Shown here one piece after another: positions 52,401-63,600 of a DNA stretch of 64,000 bases. Location of the stretch: the NCBI RefSeq assembly GCF_000195335.1, contig NC_015387.1:1291001-1355000 (forward strand), read 5' to 3'. This stretch comes from Marinithermus hydrothermalis DSM 14884. GTDB taxonomy: Bacteria > Deinococcota > Deinococci > Deinococcales > Marinithermaceae. Both the position numbers and the translations under genes were made by a program. Below the pieces are notes generated by a model. The model searched no databases. It was not told the DNA's origin and worked only from the letters and a program-made list of their open reading frames with translations. Each line of letters begins with the position of its first letter. The first letter of the stretch is position 1.

Positions 52401-52505
52401 CCACTACCCCTTTTATATCATAAATCTCATCGTCTAATGTTGCGCAGAATACGCCCCCGCCCTTCTCCCTCACGCCCATACCCCCGCCACCCTATAATGC
52501 GTAAC

Positions 52506-53462
52506 GTGAACGTCCATCTCGTAGCGGTCCAGGCCGAGATCCACCCCGAGGCCTACCGCAGCGCGGAGACCTTCCAGGAACGGGTCCTGAAGCTGACGCA
52601 ACAAGCCGTACAGGACCTTCCCGAAGACGAAGCGCGGGTCGTGGCCTTCCCCGAGGCCTTCGCCCTCCCTCTCCTGTTCTGGCTGGATACCCCCGAAGAA
52701 ACCCTCGACAAGCCCAGCGCCCTTGAAGCCGCGCTCTTCCTCCTCGGGCAACGCTGGCGCGAAGCCCTACGGTACGCCCTACGCCAAGGCGTCCCTCCCC
52801 TCCGCGTCTTCTACCACTTGCGGGGCCTCGAGGTCTGGCCGGTGTACGAGCGCGTTTTCCGCGAGGCGGCCCGCGCGGCTCGAGCCTACCTGGTGGCGGG
52901 TTCGCTCTTCGCCCCAATCGTGGACTGGGAGCCGGCCCGAGGCTATCACGCGCGCAGCCGCGAAGCCCACAACCTGACCCTCGTTCTCAACCCCCAAGGC
53001 ACCATCCTGGCCCGCGTCCCCAAGATCCACCTCACCCTGGACGAACGCAAAAGCCTCCTAGCCCCCGGCCCCTACGGAACGCAGGTGGTCCAGACCCGCA
53101 TCGGGAAGCTCGCCACCCTGATCTGCCTGGATGCGTTCCACGAAACGCTTATCGAACAGGCCGACGCGGCCGGAGCCTGGCTCTTAATCCAACCCTCTGC
53201 CAACGCCGCGCGCTGGCGCGGTCCCTGGAGCGCAAACCCCCGGGAAGAAGAGGGCACGGTCTGGCTTCGGGAGGGACTCACCAAGAAACTAGAGGGCCGC
53301 GAGCACCTCCGGTACGGGATCAACCCCATGCTGAACGGCCGGTTCTACGGCCTCTACTTCGAAGGCCAAAGCAGCATCGCCACCGCCGGCCAGCTCCTCC
53401 AGATCGCCTCGCACCCCACCGGAGACGCGCTCCTCCGCGCCCAGGTGGCGCTAGACTGGTAA
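52506..53462 (+). CDS. Nitrilase/carbon-nitrogen hydrolase family protein
   Basis: 318 residues with the Glu-Lys-Cys triad: Glu in VVAFPEAFALP, Lys in RVPKIHLTLDE and Cys in LATLICLDAFHE. Members hydrolyse amides, nitriles or N-carbamoyl compounds; the substrate is not evident. TATAAT (52493-52498) overlaps an in-frame ATG at 52497, so GTG 52506, seven bases after the box, is the preferred leaderless start. hemL begins four bases after the stop. Confidence 0.85.
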   Translation: MNVHLVAVQAEIHPEAYRSAETFQERVLKLTQQAVQDLPEDEARVVAFPEAFALPLLFWLDTPEETLDKPSALEAALFLLGQRWREALRYALRQGVPPLRVFYHLRGLEVWPVYERVFREAARAARAYLVAGSLFAPIVDWEPARGYHARSREAHNLTLVLNPQGTILARVPKIHLTLDERKSLLAPGPYGTQVVQTRIGKLATLICLDAFHETLIEQADAAGAWLLIQPSANAARWRGPWSANPREEEGTVWLREGLTKKLEGREHLRYGINPMLNGRFYGLYFEGQSSIATAGQLLQIASHPTGDALLRAQVALDW

Positions 53463-53466
53463 CGGT

Positions 53467-54747
53467 ATGCGAACGGAAAAGAGCGAAGCGCTGTTCCAAG
53501 AAGCCCAAGCCTACATCCCCGGGGGGGTCTCGAGCCCCGTGCGCGCTTTTAAAGCCGTGGGCGGCACGCCCCGCTACTTCGTGCGCGGCCAAGGAAGCCG
53601 GGTCTGGGACGCGGACGGCAACGCGTACATCGATTACGTGGGGAGCTGGGGTCCCCTCATCCTAGGACACGCGCACCCCGCGGTCGTCGAACGGGTGACC
53701 CAAGTCGCCCAGGAAGGCCTCACCTACGGCGCCCCGCACCCCCTCGAGATCGAACTTGCCAAGCTCGTGCGGGCCGCCTACCCGATGGCCGAGCTGGTAC
53801 GGTTCGTGAACTCCGGGACCGAAGCCACCATGAGCGCCTTGCGCCTGGCCCGCGGGTACACCGGGCGGCCCTACATCGTGAAGTTCCGCGGAAACTACCA
53901 CGGGCACGCGGACGGCCTCCTCGTCGAGGCCGGCTCGGGCGCCCTCACCCTCGGCCGCCCCTCGAGCGCGGGCGTCCCGGAGGAGTACGCGCGCCTCACC
54001 CTCGTCGCCGAATACAACGACCCCGAAGGGCTCGCTGCCCTCTTCCAACGGTACGGGGAGGAGATCGCGGCGGTGATCTTCGAGCCGGTGGTGGGGAACT
54101 CCGGGGTGCTCGAGCCCACGCCGGAGTTCCTCGAGGCGCTGCGCGACCTGACGCAGACGCACGGGGCCCTCCTCATCGCGGACGAGGTCATGACCGGGTT
54201 CCGCCTCGCCTTTGGCGGCGCGACCGAACGCTACGGGCTCGAGCCGGACCTCATCACGCTCGGGAAGATCCTCGGCGGGGGGCTGCCCGCCGCGGCGTAC
54301 GCGGGCCGGCGCGAGATCATGGCGCAGGTCGCGCCCCTGGGTCCCGTGTACCAGGCCGGCACGCTCTCGGGGAACCCCCTGGCGATGGCCGCGGGCGTGG
54401 CGACCCTCGAGATCCTCCGGACGCACCCCGAGTACTACCAGCAGCTCGAGGCCCTGGGGGCCGAGCTCGAGCGGGGGCTGAACGAGGTCCTGCACGCGAC
54501 CGGCACGCCGGGTACCGTGAACCGCGTGGGCTCCATGATCACGGTCTTCTTCTGCGAGGGGCCGGTGCGCCGCTACCAGGACGCCGTGCGCACCGACGTG
54601 GAGGTCTTCAAGCGGTTCTTCCACGGGCTCCTAAAGCGCGGGGTGTACTGGCCGCCCTCGGCGTTCGAAGCCGCATTCCTCTCGGTGGCGCACACCCCAG
54701 AGGACCTGGAGAAGACGCTCGAGGCCGCACGAGCGGCGCTTGCGTAA
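53467..54747 (+). CDS. hemL: Glutamate-1-semialdehyde 2,1-aminomutase
   Basis: 426-residue PLP enzyme forming 5-aminolevulinate for haem synthesis. GGVSSPVRAFKAVGG, FVNSGTEATMSALRLARGYTGR, KFRGNYHGHAD, LIADEVMTGFR and the PLP-lysine motif ITLGKILGGGLPAAAYAG are all present, as is YQAGTLSGNPLAMAAG. It is four bases after the nitrilase-family gene and seven before mnmE. Confidence 0.97.
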   Translation: MRTEKSEALFQEAQAYIPGGVSSPVRAFKAVGGTPRYFVRGQGSRVWDADGNAYIDYVGSWGPLILGHAHPAVVERVTQVAQEGLTYGAPHPLEIELAKLVRAAYPMAELVRFVNSGTEATMSALRLARGYTGRPYIVKFRGNYHGHADGLLVEAGSGALTLGRPSSAGVPEEYARLTLVAEYNDPEGLAALFQRYGEEIAAVIFEPVVGNSGVLEPTPEFLEALRDLTQTHGALLIADEVMTGFRLAFGGATERYGLEPDLITLGKILGGGLPAAAYAGRREIMAQVAPLGPVYQAGTLSGNPLAMAAGVATLEILRTHPEYYQQLEALGAELERGLNEVLHATGTPGTVNRVGSMITVFFCEGPVRRYQDAVRTDVEVFKRFFHGLLKRGVYWPPSAFEAAFLSVAHTPEDLEKTLEAARAALA

Positions 54748-54753
54748 CCCCGC

Positions 54754-56067
54754 ATGAGCCTACCCTCCCTAAACGACACGATCGCCGCGATCGCCACCCC
54801 GCCTGGGAAAGGCGCGATCGGGGTGGTGCGCCTCTCCGGTCCCCAGGCCCTCGAGGTCGCAGCACGCCTCTGGCGGGGTGCGGACCCCCGCACCCTGCCG
54901 GGCGGGCGGTTCAGCTACGGTCGCGTCGTGGACCCCGAGACGGGCGAGGTGCTGGACGAGGGGCTGTTGCTCGTGTTCCGCGCCCCCCGTTCCTACACCG
55001 GCCAGGACGCCGTGGAGTTCCAGGTACACGGCTCCCCCGCAGTGCTCCGGCGGGTGCTGGAAGCTTGCCTCCAAGCCGGCGCGCGGCCGGCAAACCCCGG
55101 GGAGTACACGCTTAGGGCCTACCTCAACGGCCGGATGGACCTCGCCCAAGCCGAGGCCGTCCTGGCCCTGATCGAGGCCGAGTCCGACGCGGCCCGACGC
55201 CAAGCCCTTCGCGGCCTCTCCCGCGCCCTCTCGACCAAGATCGAGGCCCTCGCGCAGCGGCTCCTCGACCTCCTCGCGCACATCCAAGCCCTGCTCGACT
55301 ACCCGGAGGAAGGCGTGGAGCCCCACGAGGCCGAACGGGTCATCGCCCAGGTCCTCGCCGAGATCGAACGGCTCCTCGCCACCACCGCTGCGGGTCGCGT
55401 GGCCGCTCACGGCGCACGCATCACGCTCGTCGGCGCGCCCAACGCGGGCAAGTCCAGCCTGCTCAACGCCCTCCTCGGGTACGACCGCGCGATCGTCACC
55501 GACATCCCCGGCACGACCCGCGACTACCTCGAGGCCCCCCTGGAGATCGGTGGGGTGCCGGTCATCGCGGTGGACACCGCAGGGGTGCGCGAAACCGAGG
55601 ACGCCGTGGAGCGCGCCGGGGTCGAGCGGGCCCTCGAGCTCGCGCGGGAAGCCGACCTCATTTTGTTCCTCGCGGACCGCACCCAGCCCAAGCCCACCCC
55701 GCCCGAACTACCGTGGGAGCGCACCCTCAAGGTCGCGACCAAGGCCGACCTGCCCGCCCTTTGGGAGGACCCCGAGTACCTGTCGGTCTCGAGCAAGACC
55801 GGGGCAGGGCTCGAGGCCCTCCGCCGAGCGATCCGCACGCGGCTTTTAGGCGGGCTTTCGGAAGGCGAGGTGTGGATCGCGAACGAGCGGCACGCTGAGG
55901 CGCTGCGCGAAGCGCGGGCGCACCTTCTGGAGGCCCGACACGCACCGGAGGACCTGATGGGCCTCTCCCTCCAGGCCGCGGTGGAGGCCCTGAACCGCAT
56001 CCTGGGGAAGGACGTGCCCGAGGAGGTGGTCGACCGGGTGTTCCGCAACTTCTGCGTGGGGAAGTAG
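54754..56067 (+). CDS. mnmE: tRNA modification GTPase MnmE
   Basis: 437 residues. N-terminal folate-binding domain ([22 protein letters not shown]), helical domain, and inserted G domain with GAPNAGKSS at about 227, [15 protein letters not shown] and TKADL; the C-terminus ends FCVGK, the cysteine-containing motif of the family (FCIGK). With MnmG it modifies the wobble U of tRNAs. Normal length is 450-460, so it is compact. Alternative start codons further upstream are not needed. Confidence 0.97.
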   Translation: MSLPSLNDTIAAIATPPGKGAIGVVRLSGPQALEVAARLWRGADPRTLPGGRFSYGRVVDPETGEVLDEGLLLVFRAPRSYTGQDAVEFQVHGSPAVLRRVLEACLQAGARPANPGEYTLRAYLNGRMDLAQAEAVLALIEAESDAARRQALRGLSRALSTKIEALAQRLLDLLAHIQALLDYPEEGVEPHEAERVIAQVLAEIERLLATTAAGRVAAHGARITLVGAPNAGKSSLLNALLGYDRAIVTDIPGTTRDYLEAPLEIGGVPVIAVDTAGVRETEDAVERAGVERALELAREADLILFLADRTQPKPTPPELPWERTLKVATKADLPALWEDPEYLSVSSKTGAGLEALRRAIRTRLLGGLSEGEVWIANERHAEALREARAHLLEARHAPEDLMGLSLQAAVEALNRILGKDVPEEVVDRVFRNFCVGK

Positions 56068-56111
56068 CCTCCCGTGCCAGGTACAATGAACCTACCCCCG
56101 GAGGGCGGGCG

Positions 56112-57662
56112 ATGGACGTACTGTGGATCGGGATTGCGTACGGGATGGGCCTCTTAGCGGCAAGCGTCGGGCTACCGCCGCTGGTGGGTTTTCTGGGGGG
56201 CGGGTTTGCCTTGGGCGCCCTGGGGTTCACCGGGGGGGCGTTCCTGCACGAGGTGGCCCACACCGGTGTGCTCCTCCTCCTGTTCTCCGTGGGCCTCAAG
56301 GTCCGGCTTAAGAACCTGTCCCAACCAGAGGTATGGGGCACCGGCCTTGCGCATCTCCTCGTCTTCAGCGCCCTCGGCACCCTGGTCCTGGGCCTGAGCG
56401 GGCTGTACTGGCGGCCGGCGCTCTTCCTCGGGCTGGCCCTGGCCTTCTCCAGTACGGTGATGGCCGGTAAACTCCTGGAGGAAAAACGCGAGCTCAGGGC
56501 GTTCCACGGCCGCGTCGTGATCGGCATCCTGATCCTTCAAGACCTGGCTGCCGTCGCTCTACTCGCCTTCGCCGGGGCCGGCGCGCCCTCGGTGTGGGCG
56601 CTAGCGTTGCTGGGTCTTCCCGTCCTGCGCCCCCTTTTCATCCGTCTGTTAGAACGCAGCGGGCACGCCGAGCTTCTGGTCCTGTACGGAATCGGTCTCG
56701 CCCTCACCGGCGCCCGCCTTTTCGAAACGGTTGGGCTCAGCGGCGAGCTCGGCGCGATCGTGCTGGGCATGATCCTCGCCGACCACCCCCGGGCCCAGGA
56801 GCTTTCCCAAAGCCTGTGGAGCCTCAAGGAAGCGTTTTTGGTCGGGTTCTTCCTCGAGATCGGCCTGGAAAGCCACCTCACCCTGGAAACCCTGCTCACC
56901 AGCCTGGGGCTGGTGCTTCTCGTGCCCCTTAAGGCCGCCCTGTTCTTCCTACTGTTGGTGGCCCTCAACCTGCGCGCCCGCACCGCCTTCCTCGCCGCGC
57001 TCGCGCTCGGTAGTTACAGCGAGTTCGCCTTGATCACCGCCCAGCTCGGGGTCGCCAGCGGGCTGCTGGAGGCCACGTGGCTTCCCCTCCTCGCGCTCAC
57101 CGTAGCCCTGTCCTTCGTCATCACCGCTCCGGTAAACCGCGCCGCGCACGGGCTGTACGAGCGGTTCAAAACCCCGCTGCTCAAACTCGAGCGCCCCAAC
57201 CGGCACCCGGACGAAGAACCCGTCTCGTTAGGTAGCGCCCGCTTCCTCGTGGTGGGCATGGGCCGCACGGGTACCGCAGCGTACCAGTTCCTCCGCGAGC
57301 AGGGCGAGCCCGTCGCGGGGATCGACGCGGACCCCGGAAAGATCCAGCAGCACCGGGCGGAAGGGCGCCGCGTCCTGTACGGCGACGCCGAGGACCCCGC
57401 CCTTTGGGAAGGGCTGCGCCTCGAGGGGCTCCAAGGCGTGCTGCTCACCTTGCCGGACCTCGAGGCCCGCATCCGCGCGGCGGAGCATCTCAGACGGCGC
57501 GGGTTTTCCGGCTTGATCGGAGCTACGAGTTACTACCCGGAGGAAGACGAGCGGCTGCGCGCGGTCGGGGTCACGCTGATCTTCCATCCCTTCACCGAGG
57601 CGGGCGCCCGCCTCGCGGAGCTAGGGCTCCAAGCCCTCGAGGAAAGCCCCCAGGTCGCGTGA
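56112..57662 (+). CDS. Kef-type monovalent cation/proton antiporter with TrkA-N domain
   Basis: 516 residues: about 12 transmembrane helices to residue 345 (CPA2 fold; LLLFSVGLKV, LALAFSSTVMAGKLLEE, ILILQDLAAVALL with the conserved Gln-Asp, GAIVLGMILADHP), then a cytosolic TrkA-N/RCK NAD-binding domain (FLVVGMGRTGTAAYQFL near residue 380; VLYGDAEDPALWEG). It would export potassium or sodium under ligand control. ATG 56112 follows GGAGGGCGGGCG; TACAAT lies about 25 bases upstream. KefB/KefC need partner subunits not seen here. Confidence 0.88.
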   Translation: MDVLWIGIAYGMGLLAASVGLPPLVGFLGGGFALGALGFTGGAFLHEVAHTGVLLLLFSVGLKVRLKNLSQPEVWGTGLAHLLVFSALGTLVLGLSGLYWRPALFLGLALAFSSTVMAGKLLEEKRELRAFHGRVVIGILILQDLAAVALLAFAGAGAPSVWALALLGLPVLRPLFIRLLERSGHAELLVLYGIGLALTGARLFETVGLSGELGAIVLGMILADHPRAQELSQSLWSLKEAFLVGFFLEIGLESHLTLETLLTSLGLVLLVPLKAALFFLLLVALNLRARTAFLAALALGSYSEFALITAQLGVASGLLEATWLPLLALTVALSFVITAPVNRAAHGLYERFKTPLLKLERPNRHPDEEPVSLGSARFLVVGMGRTGTAAYQFLREQGEPVAGIDADPGKIQQHRAEGRRVLYGDAEDPALWEGLRLEGLQGVLLTLPDLEARIRAAEHLRRRGFSGLIGATSYYPEEDERLRAVGVTLIFHPFTEAGARLAELGLQALEESPQVA

Positions 57663-60600
57663 TCAGAAGCGCCACTCAAACCCGAAACTGACCTCGGACC
57701 CTTCCACTTCGTTCGCCCCTTCGATCTGGAAGAAGAGGTCCACATCCCGCTCGAGGGCGTACGAGACCGAGAAGTTCAGACGAGGAGAGCGGGAAACGTC
57801 CCCCTCCGCCACGAACCGCGCGCCCTCCGCGCGGTACTCGAGCGACACGAGCTGGTTACCCTGAAGGTCCACCCGGTACCCGAGGAACAGGTCGGGGCTC
57901 AGGTACTTGCCGATCGTGAAGCGGGTCTCGGCGAGGTCCCCTCCGGTCAGTACCGGAGCCTCCACCCGCAGGACGTCCAACCCCAAGGCGCGCGCTAGCT
58001 CCCGCTCGAGCTGCCCGATCACTAGGCTCTCCACCGCTGCCGACAAGGCCCCCTGGGTCAGCTCGATCGGCACTTCCGCCAGGCGGGTCGTGCCGAGCGT
58101 CAGCAAGGCGTACAGCACGCGTTCGTCGTAGGGGGGGTCCGAACGGAGGTGTGGCTCGAGGACCAGGCGGCGGCTCCCGTCCTCCCGCACGAAACGCCCT
58201 TCGGCGCTCAGGAAGACGGTGATCGGTCGGCCGTCGACCGCCAGGCGAGTCCTTGCGGTCAGGTTCACCTCGGGGAACAACCCGTCCGATGGGCTAAAGC
58301 GCAGGGTGCCTTCCGTCACCTCGAAACGGTGCTCCCCCAGGAAGAAACTGCCGCGCAGCGCCCGCACCTCCCCGCTTAAAAAGGGGTTCGCCGCGCTGCC
58401 TGCCAGGAAGACCTGCCCGCCCAGCTCCCCTTGCGCCAAAGTTTCCTGCAGGATGACGCCCCCCTCCGCCTGAATCCGGACCCGATCAAACACCAACGGC
58501 AGCGCGCTCCTCCCCTCCCGGAATACCACCTCCCGCCGCTCCTCGGGGAAGGCCAGCACCGCCCGCTGCACCTCCACCGCCCCACCCAAGCGGTACACCC
58601 CGTCCTGTGCGCGAAGCGTGAGGTCCGCCTCCACCCACCCCTCGCGCAGATACCCTTGCGGGTAGGTCACGGGCAAGCGCCCCACCAGACGCAACGCTAA
58701 CGGGGACAAGCGCCCCTCGAGCGCCGCCGTGCTCGACTGCACGGTGAGCTCGAGGTCGGGGTACACGAGGCGCGCCTCGAGGTTCGTCAACCGCCCCACT
58801 CCGGGCAGTGTGGCCTCGCCCGCGCCTCGTGCCTCGAAGGCCTGAAGGGTGCCTTCCGCCGAAAGGCGCGCGCGCACCGGGTACGGCTGGGCTAGGGTCG
58901 CCTCTCCCTGCGCCTGGAGGCGATCCCCGTCGTAGGTGATGCGCCCCTGAGCGAACGAGCCGGAGACCGGCCCCAGCGCGAACCGCAGTCCCTCCAGCGC
59001 GACCTCCGTGGTGCGGCCCTTGGCCCGCACCGTCACGGTCCCCGAGGCGCTCGGCGCGTACCGGTTCATGCCCGGAATCAGCCGCAGCACCGGGGTGAAG
59101 ACGGTGTCCCGCAGCACTAGTTCGAGGTCCGCGTCCCGGGGGCTCCAGTACCCGTGCCCTTGCCAACTCCCGGTACCCTGGATGTCGAGGCGCTCCACGA
59201 ACAGGGTCCCGTCCACGAAGCGCAACACCGCCTGCCCCACGAGCTCGTTCCCTCCACCTACAAGGCGCACCTGCTCGCCCGCCGCGACCACCGTAGCCCG
59301 GCGGGGATCCGCCAACGGTAGCTCCAAGCGCACCGCGCCGGTCCAGAAGGCCTGTCCTTCCACCGGTCCCGCCCACGCCGCGAGCGCCAGGTGCAAGGGG
59401 AAGCGCACCCACTGCCCTTTGACGCTTAGCACACCGTGGGTCAGGCCGATCGTGAAGCGGCTCTCCCCTAGCTGCACCTCCGCCGTGCCCTCGGAGCCCC
59501 CCCAGGAAAAGCGCATCGTAAGCGGCACGGCCTCCCCAGCAATGCGCACCTCCCGGCTAACCAGCCGGCCGCTCCAACGCCCTTGCGCATAAGCGAGGGT
59601 GCCGTCCATGCGGCCCGCCACATGCGGCAGAATCCGCGCAACGCCCGGCAAGGCCTCCACCCGGATCGCAGCGGCGTCCGCCTCGAGCCGCGCTTCACGC
59701 AGCGCGTACCCGTCTAGCACGCCGCCCACCGTAAAGGTCGCCTCGCCAAGCTCTCCGCGCACCCGCCCCGAGCCCTTCAAGCGCCCGTCCTCAACCCGCA
59801 ACGACACGGTCGCCGTCGCCCCCAGCCCCCGGATCGGGAACTCCGCGAGCTCCAAGGCGCCCGTCCAGCGCTTATCGCGCTGGAGGCTCCCGTTCCCCCA
59901 AGGGCTCTCGAAACGCAGCCGCCCCTCGAGCCGTTGCCCTTCCCCCTCCAACTGCACCCCGTCCGCCCGGTAAGCGAAGCGCCAGGTGCCATCCAGGCCC
60001 AGCCACCCCTCCAGGCTGGCCGTCTTCCACGGCAGGCCCACGGCCACCTCGTGCTGGCCGGTAAGGCGGATGCCGTTCCCCTCACCTTCCATCCGGGCCT
60101 GGAAACCGTACAGCTCGAGGGTCACCGCGCCCGCCACTCCGTTCCGGTAGCGAAGCGCTCCCGAACCGATGCCCTCAGGAGTCACGGTAAGGCTCAGGTC
60201 CTTTAAGGAGAAGCGCCCCTCCAACCGCCCCGGTCCCACGGGGTAAGTGGCACGAATCTCGGAGCCAGCTCCCGTAAAGCTGATCCCCGCGTACCGCCAA
60301 CTGCCGGCCGCAGTGCGGGCACGCCAATCCACCCGGAGCCCCCCAAGCGCCAACGCACTCGCGCTTAACCGCACCGGGACCCCGTAAACGCGCCCCTCCA
60401 GCACGGGCGCCCCCCGCCCTTCTACCGTGAGCCGCCCGCCCGGCACCACAACCTCCCCGCGCCAGGCCGTGTCGTACCGCAGCGTCCCCGCAACATCCCC
60501 CGTGAGCTCGAGCTGCAGGGCGCCGTCGTACCCGCCCCGCACCGCCCCGCTCATGCCACCCGCCTGCCAATCGAGCGCGACCTGCACCGCGCGCCACGCG

Positions 60601-63600
60601 CCTTGGAGCGTGCCGTTCAGCGCCAGCGGCCCCAGCCCGAAGCCCTCCAGCCGCAAGTCCAGCCCCTCCCGGCGCACCTCCCCCTCAAGCCCCTCTCCCT
60701 TGAGCACAAGCCGATCCCCTTCACCGTGCAGCGTCACCTGCCGGTCGGCGTACCGGTACACCCCCTCGAGCCACGCCCCAGGCCACGTCCCCGTCGCGTC
60801 CAACGCACCCCAACCGCGCGGTAAGTCCCCCACATACCGCCAATCAAGGCGCAGCGGATCCTTACGCAGCTCGGCCGTCAAGGGCGCGAGGCCTCCAGTG
60901 CCTTGAAGGGTTAACCCCGCCTCTCCCCCCTCCAGGCGCACCCCGCCCCAGCCCGCGATCTCCAGGTCCATGCGTCCCTGGTACGCCGCCCCGAACTGCA
61001 ACCAACCCTCCGCGGTGCCGTACGGTCCCGCAAGGTTCGCCTGCAGGGTAGGGGCCCCATCCAGCCCTAGCTCGAGCGTACCGCGCCACGCCCCGTACCC
61101 TTCCAGGCGTGCGTGCCCCTGATCGAGGTCCACCGTGCCAGCCACCCCACCCCCTGGAAGGGCCAGGCTCAGCTGCAGCGCTCCGGAAAAGCCCACACCG
61201 GGCTGCCAAGCCACCCCGCCGCGCACCTCGGGATCTGGAAGGTCAAGGGTTAAGTTCACCCCCTCAGCGTCCGCGCTGAACCGCACTGCTCCCCTGCGAA
61301 CGGTGCCGGAAAGCTCGAGACGTGTGGGCTGCAGGCGCGCTTCTCCCTTAAGCGCGAGCCCCGGCCCACGAACCTCGAGCGGTAGAACGAAGGTTTCCCA
61401 CGCGCCCTCACCACGGGCCTCCAGCACGAGCGGAGCACCCACGAAAGGCGCCAGATCCCAATCGTCCGCCGTGACCGTGAGGCTGCCCCGATCCAGCCGC
61501 GCCGTAACGCCCTCTCCTTCGAGGCGGCCCCAAAAGCCGTGGTCGTACCCAAAGGTCAGCACTAGCACCGCGCCTTGCCCCTCGAGGCGTCCCGTACCTT
61601 CCACCCGTGGAGCGTTCAAGCTTCCGGACGCCGCGGCTTCCAGCGCCAGCCGACGCCCTCCCCACCCCCCCGCGTAGGTCAGGTACCCCTCGAGGCTCAG
61701 GTCCGACCGCACACCGAGCTGGAGCTGAGCACCACGAAGGGTGCCTTCGGCTCGGAGACGCTCTCCCAGCCCCTGGAGCATAAGCGCGGTGTCCGGCCCT
61801 TCCAGCTCCGCTTCGCCGCTGAACCGCCCGTTATAGGTTAAATCCCCGTTGAAGCGCAGCGCGCCCGCCCCCGGCACCTCCACGGTCCCTAACCCGCGGA
61901 CCTCGAGGGCCGCAAGGCGCGGCGCGCCGCGCGCGGTGATCTGGACGGGGCCGGACCAGGTCAGGCGCCACGCCGTTCCCTCTCCGCTCAGCCGGAGGGG
62001 ACCCGCCTGCTTGAGGTAGGCGTGGCTCACGAGGTAGCCCGAGCCTTCATAACGCAGCCCCGTGCCGCTGAACTGCAGCAACCCGCTGAACAGCGGGGCG
62101 GTGTAGCGCACCTCTCCCTGGTAACGAGCGGTGTCCCACGCGCCTTGAGCGGAGAGCTGCACCCCCCGCCCTTGGGCGGTGAGGTGGACCGTCACGCCGC
62201 GCATCTCGGCCGAAGCCTGCACCCCATACCCCTGCCCGACCAGGGTGAGGCGCGGGTCGCGCCACGTGCCGTCCAATGTCAGCTCGGCCTGCACCTCGCC
62301 GCGCGCCAAACGCAACCCGCCCGCCCAGGCTTCACCAAGGGTGGCCTGCCCCGCGAGCGCACCGCGGCCCTCCACGCGCCACGGCCGCGCGAAATACACG
62401 GCCAAACCGGCCTCGAGCGCCGCGTCCCACACCTCCACCACCGGGTACCCCTCCGCCATAAACGCCCGCAACGTGACCGGGCGGCCGTACACCTTAAGCG
62501 TTCCCTGGATCTCCTCGCTGAGTCGCCCGCGCATCACGCCGGAGACATCCAGCCCTAACGCAGCTGCGAGGGGGGCCAGATCAAGGGCCACGACCTCGAG
62601 ATCCCCCCCAGCGTACCGCAGGGCCCCTTGGGGTAGGGTCAGTTCAGCGCGCAGCCCGTCCGCGTACGCGGCGCGCAGCGTGAGGGGCAGACCGGCCAGA
62701 TCGCTTTGGGCCTCCAACACCGCCCGTGCCGCCTGCCCTTGCAAACGGCCCTCCAACACCCCCGCCCGCCCAGCGAGGCGGTAGGCCCACCGCACCTGCC
62801 CCTGGTAGGTCAGGCCCTCTCCCTCGAGCTCGAGCGGCCCGCGCAGCGCCCACACCTGCGAGGACAGGTCGGCCTCGAGCTGCCACGCGGCGGACTCGAG
62901 GAGGGGGAGGCGGTAGGTGCCCTTTCCCGTTACGCGCAGGGCCGTGAGGGGCCCCGCAAGCTCGAGGGTGCCTGCAACCCAGGGGTGCTCGAGCACCGCG
63001 CGCAGCTCCAGCGTGCTTCCGGTCCAGTACCCCTCGCCTTGCCCCCAGGGGCTCTCGAGCGTAAGGCGCGCGGCGCCGCTGCCCTTGGCCTGGAGGGTTC
63101 CGTAGGGACTGATCGCGCGCAGGTCCGCCTCCAGCACGCCGTTTTGACGCAGGGTGCCCTCCAGGGTAAGCGGCAACCCGATCGGGGTGAGGTCGAAGCC
63201 CTTGGCTTCCAGGCGTGCACTTGTTTCCGTGCCGCTTAGCGTGAGGGCGCCGTTACTGTGCAGGGTGCCGGCGTAGCGCAACGCAAGCCCCTGCCCCTCA
63301 AGGCGGACCTCCCCCGCAAAGGCTTCGGGGCGGACGGTCAGGGCGTACTCGAGCGCTGGAAGGTTCGCGCGCCCTTCAACGGTCACGCCGCCTAGCCTGG
63401 GGAGTTCCACCCGCCCCGCCAACGGCAGCGCCTCCCAAGGTCCAGCGCCTTCAAGGTGAAGGCCCTCTCCCTCCACCACGACCCGGCCTTCGGTGAGGCC
63501 GCCTTCCGCCTCAAGGCGGGCTGGGCGGCCCCATACCGTGAAGGGCAGGTCAAGCTGGAAGCGGGGAGCGCCCTCCGTCCAACGCACCCATCCCGTCCCC